Below are positions 1-4,956 of a stretch of 8,480 bases of DNA, one piece after another. Position numbers and translations under genes: made by a program. Origin of the DNA: JAPUIN01 sp041580375 (lineage in GTDB: Bacteria; Acidobacteriota; Polarisedimenticolia; Gp22-AA2); NCBI GenBank assembly GCA_041580375.1, contig JBFGDZ010000153.1, positions 1 to 8,480 on the forward strand, given 5' to 3'. Every line of letters starts with the position of its first letter. Position 1 is the stretch's first letter. Under the pieces are notes generated by a model. It had not been told where the DNA came from. It saw only the letters and a program-made list of their open reading frames with translations, and ran no database searches.

Positions 1-57
1 GGTCCGTCGGCATCCGCGAGAGCCTAGTCGCGGCGCGGCGCCGGGGTCAAGAGAGCG

Positions 58-90
58 GAGCCGGAGCGGCTCGCTGCGACCCGCCGGGTC
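58..90 (-). terminator. Two adjacent hairpins after the phosphatase stop, possible terminator
   Basis: Two short perfect inverted repeats lie at the 3' end of the minus-strand phosphatase gene. One is GACCC-GCC-GGGTC at 78-90, which overlaps the stop codon. The other is GAGCCG-GAG-CGGCTC at 58-72. On the minus strand the second hairpin is followed by CGCTCTCTTGACC, which is only mildly T-rich. This is not a textbook intrinsic terminator, and in such GC-rich DNA short hairpins also occur by chance. The rest of 1-88 shows nothing else I can identify. Confidence 0.3.
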
Positions 91-895
91 AGGCGTTTCG
101 CTGCAGGGTCAGGAGCGTGGCGTCGTCCTGGCGGGCCTCTCCCCGAAACTCGTCGACGCACCGGAGGATGCGTTCGCACATCTCCGCGAGCGGGGCGCTG
201 GCGTGCTCGCGGAGCATCGTGATCAGGCAGTCGTCCCCCAGAAACCTTCCGTCCGGCGTATGCGCCTCGGTCACGCCGTCGGTGAAGAGGAGCAGCCGCT
301 CGCCGATCCCGAGCGTCTCCTCGCGGTCCTCGTATCGTCTCACGTCGAGGATGCCCAGGATCGGCCCGGTGACCTCACCGAATCGGGAGATCCCGCCGTC
401 GCGATCGATGCGGTAGGGGTGGGGATGGCCCGCGTTGGCGTAGCGCAGCGACCCCGTTCGCGTGTCGTACCATCCGAGGAAGATGGTGACGTACATCGGC
501 CCCAGTCCGGCGTCGTAAAGCATGCGGTTGACGCGGGTCAGCGTGTCCCCCGGAGAGGGGCTGTGGATCGACACGTTCCGCACCATCGACCGGAGGAATC
601 CTCTCAGCAAGGCCGCCGGGACGCCCTTGCCCGAGACGTCGGCGATCACGAAGACGAGGCGCGTCCCGTCCAGAAGAAACGCATCGAGATAGTCTCCCGA
701 GACCATCCGCGCCGGCGATTCGGCGGAATGGACGTCGAACTCGGATCGATTCTCGAACGGCGGGAAGTCGGGAACGGGAAGTCCGTCGGCCGCTGCGGCC
801 GCACCGTCCTGCCGGGGATCGTCACCCCGTTCCGTGAGGGCGAGACGGGCCAGGGCCTCGACGTCGTTCCACAGGCTGTCCGGCCTCCTGCTCAT
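89..895 (-). CDS. PP2C-family SpoIIE/RsbU-type serine phosphatase
   Basis: Predicted cytosolic Mn/Mg-dependent serine/threonine phosphatase of the SpoIIE/RsbU class. Members usually dephosphorylate an anti-sigma-factor antagonist in partner-switching circuits. From the chosen ATG it has 268 residues. The phosphatase domain fills about residues 50-266 with all expected metal-site motifs: SGDY (D68), DVSGKG (D86), ANAGHP near 154-159, TDGVTEA (D206) and DDAT (D257-D258). The first 50 residues are a short helix and an Ala/Pro linker, with no PAS, GAF, REC or membrane sensor domain, so its input is unknown. The start is uncertain. The ATG at 895 follows GGGGGAC with good spacing. A longer ATG at 997 (302 residues) follows GGAAG, but its extra 34 residues are Arg/Thr-rich and look non-conserved. 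It is divergent from the CPBP gene. No STAS-domain antagonist or anti-sigma kinase is next to it. The family is certain and the target is not. Confidence 0.93.
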   Translation of the reverse strand: MSRRPDSLWNDVEALARLALTERGDDPRQDGAAAAADGLPVPDFPPFENRSEFDVHSAESPARMVSGDYLDAFLLDGTRLVFVIADVSGKGVPAALLRGFLRSMVRNVSIHSPSPGDTLTRVNRMLYDAGLGPMYVTIFLGWYDTRTGSLRYANAGHPHPYRIDRDGGISRFGEVTGPILGILDVRRYEDREETLGIGERLLLFTDGVTEAHTPDGRFLGDDCLITMLREHASAPLAEMCERILRCVDEFRGEARQDDATLLTLQRNA

Positions 896-1006
896 GCGCC
901 CGTCCCCCGATCGGATCGTACGCGGCGCCCGTCCCGAGGTTGCATCCAACCGCGATCGATCGCGCGCAAGCATAAGGTGAGTCCATGTCAATGTCATTTC
1001 GGCTTC

Positions 1007-1042
1007 CGTAAAAAGTTGTTTACGTTGTCAAGGCCGTGTAAA
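1007..1042. promoter_or_regulatory. Divergent spacer with inverted repeat CGTAAA-N6-TTTACG and -35-like boxes
   Basis: This is an AT-richer patch in GC-rich DNA between the divergent phosphatase and CPBP genes. It contains a perfect inverted repeat, CGTAAA (1007-1012) and TTTACG (1019-1024), separated by six bases. A third GTAAA half-site is at 1038-1042. The element TTGACAA/TTGTCAA at 1025-1031 reads as a consensus -35 on the minus strand. On the plus strand it gives TTGTCA (1025-1030), with TAGGGT at 1048-1053 after 17 bases as a weak -10. The minus-strand -35 has no good -10 at 17 bases. If it is real, it favours the shorter phosphatase start at 895. A shared operator for both genes is plausible but unproven. 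Confidence 0.35.
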
Positions 1043-1063
1043 GCGGGTAGGGTGTCCGGGCCG

Positions 1064-1819
1064 ATGGATGGAGACGAACCGCTTCCACCCGGGCAGGTCG
1101 ATCACGCTCCGGGCCGGCCGGACGGACGACTCCGGTCGCACCCCCTCTACGTTCTCGGCGAGATGGCCGCCGTCGCCCTCACCATGGCGGCCGTGATGGC
1201 GATCGCGCTGCTCACGGGGCGCCTCTGGCTGGGTCCTCTCAGCATCCTCGCGGCCGTGATCGTCATCCGGATCGCGCTGGGGCTGCGGGGCCTCGATTTC
1301 CGGGAGCTCGGGCTCGTCCGGCCGCGCCCGTGGATCCGCACACTCCTCCTCGGCATCGGGTGCTGGTTCGTCGTCTTCCTCGTCAACGGCGTCATCATCA
1401 ATCCCGTCATCTACGGGCTCCTCGGGGAGACGCCGCGGCTCGAGATCTTCGACGGTCTGCGTGGCAATGCGGTCTTCTATGCGCAGCTTCTTCTGCTGTC
1501 CTGGACGGTGGCCGCGTTCGGCGAGGAGATCCTGTTCCGCGGTTACCTCCTGACCCGCGTCGCCGGCCTGTTCGGAGGCGGTCCGAGGGCGCGCCTGGCC
1601 GCCCTGACGCTGCAGGCGGCCGCCTTCGGCGCGGCTCACCTGTATCAGGGGCTCGCCGGGGTCCTGGTGACGGGATCGGTCGGCTTCGTCCTGGGGGCGC
1701 TTTATCTCATGACGCGGCGGAACCTGTGGGCCGTCATCGTGGCGCACGGTCTCGTCGACACGGTGAGCCTGACGGCTCTCTATCTCGGGCTGGACGGCTC
1801 CGGCCTCACTCGACCGTGA
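1064..1819 (+). CDS. CPBP-family intramembrane glutamic endopeptidase (CAAX/Abi type)
   Basis: Integral membrane protein of 251 residues in the CPBP (CAAX protease and bacteriocin-processing, Abi) family. The three signature motifs are intact: EEILFR with E154, E155 and R159; FGAAH with H192; and HGLVD with H228 and D232. These residues form the glutamic-protease catalytic site in the family. About seven hydrophobic segments are visible, roughly at residues 28-50, 55-74, 93-115, 136-153, 179-193, 198-215 and 220-242. Bacterial members act in processing of membrane-associated peptides or bacteriocin self-immunity, and the substrate cannot be predicted here. The reading frame stays open far upstream, but that stretch is antisense to the phosphatase and is not coding. 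The ATG at 1064 begins a short hydrophilic lead; a GTG at 1052 is an alternative. Its 3' end overlaps the convergent small gene by 14 bp. Confidence 0.9.
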   Translation: MDGDEPLPPGQVDHAPGRPDGRLRSHPLYVLGEMAAVALTMAAVMAIALLTGRLWLGPLSILAAVIVIRIALGLRGLDFRELGLVRPRPWIRTLLLGIGCWFVVFLVNGVIINPVIYGLLGETPRLEIFDGLRGNAVFYAQLLLLSWTVAAFGEEILFRGYLLTRVAGLFGGGPRARLAALTLQAAAFGAAHLYQGLAGVLVTGSVGFVLGALYLMTRRNLWAVIVAHGLVDTVSLTALYLGLDGSGLTRP

Positions 1820-2066
1820 TCGCCCGGACGACCCGGTGCCACGCCACGCGGCTGCACCGGGCGTAGAAGTCGAACTCGCCCAGGGCCATGTCGACGGCCT
1901 CGTGCGCGTCGCGCGCCCCGGCGCAGTCGAACCAGGCGGTGTAGGCCTCCGGACAGCGGGGATTCCGGCGGTGAAACTCGGGCTCGGTGTAGTCGATGCG
2001 CACACGGAACCCGGGGCGGGGTGATGGTTCCTCGCTGGCTTCCTTCGCGCGGGTCGGATCCCCCAC
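1806..2066 (-). CDS. Uncharacterised 86-residue protein
   Basis: I do not recognise a family. I chose the GTG at 2066 as start because GGGGGAGGAAGG lies immediately upstream at ribosome-binding distance. An in-frame GTG at 2168 would add 34 low-complexity Gly/Ala/Pro residues and has no comparable site. The resulting protein has 86 residues: a charged disordered lead (about 1-19), then a compact acidic, aromatic-rich segment (20-86) with FRVRIDY, YTAWFDC and FDFYARCSRVAW. The pattern suggests a beta strand, a helix around 51-68, and a final strand ending in RAITVE. There are three cysteines (38, 48, 71), no signal peptide and no membrane segment. Balanced protein-like composition, a strong ribosome binding site and a stop placed just inside the end of the convergent protease gene support a real gene. 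Function unknown. Confidence 0.62.
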   Translation of the reverse strand: MGDPTRAKEASEEPSPRPGFRVRIDYTEPEFHRRNPRCPEAYTAWFDCAGARDAHEAVDMALGEFDFYARCSRVAWHRVVRAITVE

Positions 2067-2120
2067 GATCGACCTTCCTCCCCCATCGGCCGGCGCGCTC
2101 GCCGTCGGACCGGTGGCGTC

Positions 2121-2126
2121 ATGATA
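2121..2126 (-). promoter_or_regulatory. Possible -10 element for the 86-residue protein gene
   Basis: On the minus strand TATCAT matches five of six bases of the sigma70 -10 consensus, 54 bases upstream of the GTG start at 2066. The hexamer 17-18 bases further upstream (TGGCGC or CTGGCG) is a poor -35. This is only a weak candidate. Confidence 0.22.
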
Positions 2127-2192
2127 GGGCTCCCCGGGCCGTCGCGCCAGTGCCCCGCCGGAGCGCACCCCGCCGTGCGGGACCGCCGCCGA

Positions 2193-2221
2193 TCGACCGG
2201 ATCCGGGCGCTACGGTAGAAT
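2193..2221 (+). promoter_or_regulatory. Sigma70-type promoter for the LysM-like lipoprotein gene
   Basis: TCGACC at 2193-2198 (four of six bases of TTGACA) is followed after exactly 17 bases by TAGAAT at 2216-2221 (five of six bases of TATAAT). The transcript would begin near 2228, giving a leader of about 45 nt that contains the AGGAGG site before the ATG at 2273. This is the best promoter in the window. It faces away from the minus-strand small gene, so the 2067-2272 spacer is a divergent promoter region. Confidence 0.5.
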
Positions 2222-2272
2222 GACGGGCCGGCGATCGTGACCGGCCACCCCGTTCATCCGCAGGAGGACCTC

Positions 2273-3496
2273 ATGAGCATGAACGCCCACCACGCGGCTC
2301 CCGGCCGCGCCGTCCGCACCGCCGCAGCGACGGCCGTTCTGGGGCTCGCCGCAGTTCTCATCGCCTCCGGATCGATCGGCTGCTCCGGGTTCGATCGAAA
2401 GCAGGAAGCGTCCCGCCCCGCTCCCAGGACGAGCGAGGAGCTCCTCACGCAGTTGCAGGAACAGAAGGATCGACTCGATCAGGCGACCAACCGGATGCTC
2501 CGGACGATCGCCGAATTCAACGAGACGCGTGGCGAGGGCGAGCGCAAAGTCCAGTTCGGGGAGCTCTTCACCGGGGACCTCAGCGACGAGCAGCGGGACG
2601 TCCTCAACGAGATGTTCACCGAGGAGCAGGACATCTCCTATCGCTCCCTGCTCGGGCGCATCATCGCGGATCGGGATCTGATCCGGAACATGCAGAGCCG
2701 GATCCTGGAGCTCGAACGGGCGCTGCCCGACAGGTACGTCACGGTCCGCAAGGGAAACACCCATTACAGCCTGGCGCGCGAGTACCTCACGAACGAGGCG
2801 CGGCTCCCGAAGGGCAAGGTCGGCTCACTTCTATCCCGGGCGGACCTGACCGACGAGCTGGTACCCGGGAACCGGGTCTGGTTCTTCTTCGACGAGAAAC
2901 GGGACAATCTCGGCACCTACGTCACCCAGGGGGAGGCCGACAAGACGCCGCTCGCCGTGCGCCGTGCCCTGAAGCGCAAGCTGATCACCGAGAGGGACGC
3001 CGCCCTCGCGACCGCCGGGGCGTTCAGGTCGGAGCGGGACGCGGCGATCGCGACCGTGGAGGATCTGGAGCGCCTCAAGGCCGACCTCGAGGCCGACATC
3101 GCCATCCTGCGCCGCAACAAGGCGGCGCTCGAGTCCCAGGTCGGCCGGCTCGGCGACGACCTCTCGTTCCAGAAAAACAGCCTCCTCTACCACGCCGCGA
3201 CGGTGAGGGAGCTGAAGGAGCAGGGAGTTCTCACCCGGATCCTGAAGCGGTTCGACGACGTGAAGGGCATCGACTTCGACGAGGCTCTCGATCTGCGACG
3301 GAGCAGCACGATCACTCTCGACCCGAGAACCTTCGGGCTGGAGCGCATCCGCCGCGTCCGCCTCCTGCCGCGCATCTACGAGGAGGGCCGCGACTTCACC
3401 ATCGAGACCTCGGAGGAGACCGGCGACGCCCGGATCACGATCCTCGATTCGGGGCTGTTCCGCGGCAAGGAGGTCCTCGTCGCCGTCGGCGGCTGA
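2273..3496 (+). CDS. Probable lipoprotein with LysM-like segment and long coiled coil
   Basis: Predicted exported envelope protein of 407 residues. The ATG at 2273 is preceded by AGGAGG (2262-2267). Residues 1-36 form a signal peptide with an Ala/Leu/Ile core ending in GSIGC; Cys37 is a likely lipidation site, though SIG-C is a loose lipobox. A helical, charged stretch follows (50-150). Residues 155-206 resemble a LysM-like fold: YVTVRKGNTHYSLA, then a spacer, then LVPGNRVWFFFD, which parallels the V-x-KGDT-x-x-x-IA ... PG-x-x-L layout of LysM modules. Residues 228-318 are a strongly charged coiled coil (RERDAA and LEADIA type heptads). The C-terminal 345-407 looks like a small beta domain ending in KEVLVAVGG. 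It probably bridges the membrane to peptidoglycan or to a partner. I infer the LysM relationship by eye, and the segment is longer than a standard LysM. No named homolog recognised. Confidence 0.82.
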   Translation: MSMNAHHAAPGRAVRTAAATAVLGLAAVLIASGSIGCSGFDRKQEASRPAPRTSEELLTQLQEQKDRLDQATNRMLRTIAEFNETRGEGERKVQFGELFTGDLSDEQRDVLNEMFTEEQDISYRSLLGRIIADRDLIRNMQSRILELERALPDRYVTVRKGNTHYSLAREYLTNEARLPKGKVGSLLSRADLTDELVPGNRVWFFFDEKRDNLGTYVTQGEADKTPLAVRRALKRKLITERDAALATAGAFRSERDAAIATVEDLERLKADLEADIAILRRNKAALESQVGRLGDDLSFQKNSLLYHAATVRELKEQGVLTRILKRFDDVKGIDFDEALDLRRSSTITLDPRTFGLERIRRVRLLPRIYEEGRDFTIETSEETGDARITILDSGLFRGKEVLVAVGG

Positions 3497-3561
3497 GGCC
3501 GATCGGGCGATCGCCGCGTCCGACGTTCGTCTCGGCGCAGCACTCGGACCCTCCGTAACCG

Positions 3562-3625
3562 GTCGAATTCGACGTGGCCCCGGGGCCGCCCTCGCGGTAG
3601 ATTTCCCGACCGGGCCCCCGGGCCC
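3562..3625. repeat. Two adjacent 12-bp palindromes plus a tandem 8-mer upstream of the DNRLRE gene
   Basis: In the 168-bp spacer 3497-3664 there are two perfect 12-bp palindromes only two bases apart: GTCGAATTCGAC at 3562-3573 and GGCCCCGGGGCC at 3576-3587. The 8-mer CCGGGCCC then occurs twice in tandem at 3610-3625. No T tract follows, so an intrinsic terminator is unlikely. They may be operator sites for the following gene or a transcript-end structure for the preceding one. High GC raises the chance rate of the second palindrome, but the AATT-centred one is less expected. A further palindrome, GGCGATCGCC, lies at 3506-3515. Confidence 0.45.
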
Positions 3626-3664
3626 TCCCGTCCTGTCGACGACTCGAAGGAGGCCGGTCGCACC

Positions 3665-4807
3665 ATGAGCGGATTTCTCGCCGGAGCAGCCTCGCGCACG
3701 GTCCTGGCGGCTCCCTTCCGCGCCTTCCCCATGATCGCCGCTCTCATGATCGCCGCCCCGGCGATTGCGGATGTCGCGGTCGTGCCAGCCGCGCGCGACA
3801 ACACGCTCATCGAGGACTCAGGCGGCGCCCTCAGCGATGGCGCGGGCCCGCACGCCCGCGCCGGTAGGACGGGTCAGCGGTTCGGCTCGATCCGACGCGC
3901 CGTGATCGCGTTCGACGTCGCCGCCGCGCTCCCCCGCGGAGCGATCGTGACGGGCGCCTTTCTGACGCTGCACATGTCCGATGCGGGGGGAGGACCGGCG
4001 CGCGTGAACCTCCACCGGGTCGCCTCCGACTGGGGGGAGGGAACGTCGGCGAACCCCGGAGGCATGGGCGCGCCCGCCACGCGAGGCGACGCCACCTGGA
4101 TCCACACCTTCTACGATGACCGGTTCTGGAACACCCCGGGCGGGGATTTTTCGATCGCGAACCGAGCAAGCATCATTCTGGACCAGCCGGGCTTCTATAC
4201 CTGGGGGCCGTCGGAAAGCATGACGGCCGACGTTCAATCCTGGCTGGACGATCCGGACGGCGACTTCGGCTGGATCCTGATCGGGGACGAGCGGATGGAG
4301 CGCACCGTCAAGCGGTTCGATTCGCGCGAGAACCCGGATCCTTCTCTGCGGCCGGCCCTCACGATCGAGTTCACGGCTCCCTGCCCGAGACCGGGCGGCG
4401 CGCCGGGCGCGGGATTCTGGCACCGGCAGTGCCTTGCGGCCGGTTCCGTGGACGGGGGGTTGGATCCCTCGCCGAAGGGCCGCGGACCGGATCGATTCAG
4501 CGTGCCCGGCTTCGTCGACGCGATCCTCCCCTGCGCGAATGACGGACTCAGGGACCTCGGCTTCCGGGGCGTGACCGCCTGCGGCGTGTTCGGCCCCCGT
4601 CCCCTGGCCGACTGCCATCCGAACGCGATGCGGGGGCTGGTGGCCATGCTGCTCAACGTCTGCTCCGGACTCATGCAGTCCAACTGCCCGGCCAACGCCG
4701 GCGCGGGCGGCTGCGGCGGGGAGACAATCGCCGGGCGGATCGAGACCCTGGCCGCACTGATCAGAGCGGGCAATTGCCTCGACGCGATCCGCTGCTCCGG
4801 CCCCTGA
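3665..4807 (+). CDS. Secreted DNRLRE-domain protein with ten-cysteine C-terminal region
   Basis: Predicted exported surface protein of 380 residues. The ATG at 3665 follows AAGGAGG at 3647-3653. A signal peptide occupies residues 1-35 with the hydrophobic core PMIAALMIAAPAIA and likely cleavage after AIA. Residues about 37-238 match the DNRLRE-type beta-sandwich known from large secreted bacterial proteins: ARDNTLIED near the start, RRAVIAFDV, LHRVASDWGEGTS, ATWIHTFYDDRFWNTPGGDF, DVQSWLDDPDGDFGWILIG, KRFDSRE and RPALTIEF at the end. In some family members this domain accompanies carbohydrate-active regions; here it stands alone. From Cys240 a different region of 141 residues begins. It contains ten cysteines, a GFWHRQC motif, a Met/Leu-rich helix (GLVAMLLNVCSG) and a CxxxxxxxGCGG loop, and I cannot assign it to a named family. 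No catalytic residues recognised. It is a stand-alone gene with spacers on both sides. Confidence 0.86.
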   Translation: MSGFLAGAASRTVLAAPFRAFPMIAALMIAAPAIADVAVVPAARDNTLIEDSGGALSDGAGPHARAGRTGQRFGSIRRAVIAFDVAAALPRGAIVTGAFLTLHMSDAGGGPARVNLHRVASDWGEGTSANPGGMGAPATRGDATWIHTFYDDRFWNTPGGDFSIANRASIILDQPGFYTWGPSESMTADVQSWLDDPDGDFGWILIGDERMERTVKRFDSRENPDPSLRPALTIEFTAPCPRPGGAPGAGFWHRQCLAAGSVDGGLDPSPKGRGPDRFSVPGFVDAILPCANDGLRDLGFRGVTACGVFGPRPLADCHPNAMRGLVAMLLNVCSGLMQSNCPANAGAGGCGGETIAGRIETLAALIRAGNCLDAIRCSGP

Positions 4808-4893
4808 TGCGCCCCGGCGCGTCCGCACCTCGCCGCGATTACGAATCCGTCATCTCCCTCCCGATAACTTCCTGAGAACACTCGGCGATCCGC

Positions 4894-4922
4894 TTGACGG
4901 GCCGCCGTCCGGGCACGATTTT
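4894..4922 (+). promoter_or_regulatory. Candidate promoter for the hybrid kinase gene
   Basis: TTGACG at 4894-4899 matches five of six bases of the -35 consensus. After 17 bases, GATTTT at 4917-4922 sits in an AT-rich run (ATTTTTAT) as a modest -10. Transcription would start near 4929, giving a leader of about 28 nt with GGAGG just before the ATG at 4957. The spacer 4808-4956 otherwise holds only a small inverted repeat, GCGCC-CC-GGCGC at 4809-4820, right after the stop of the previous gene. Confidence 0.38.
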
Positions 4923-4956
4923 TATCCACGGACGAGTCCGATCACGGAGGTCCGCC

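Noticed and set aside
203..1063. Upstream extension of the CPBP protease frame to give a 538-residue protein
   Set aside because: This part is antisense to the phosphatase, is Arg/Pro-rich without domain features, and ends just before a normal start for a complete CPBP protein.
1028..2122. 364-codon minus-strand frame opposite the CPBP gene
   Set aside because: Composition is Arg/Pro/Glu-rich with no motifs. The plus strand carries a recognisable membrane protease.
3506..3515. GGCGATCGCC palindrome after the lipoprotein stop, considered as a HIP1-like element
   Set aside because: It is a single copy here, and GATC-centred GC palindromes are common in GC-rich DNA. There is no sign of iteration.
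3818..4828. 336-codon minus-strand frame opposite the DNRLRE gene
   Set aside because: It has Arg/Ala/Gly-rich low complexity. The sense strand has a signal peptide, a recognised domain and a ribosome binding site.
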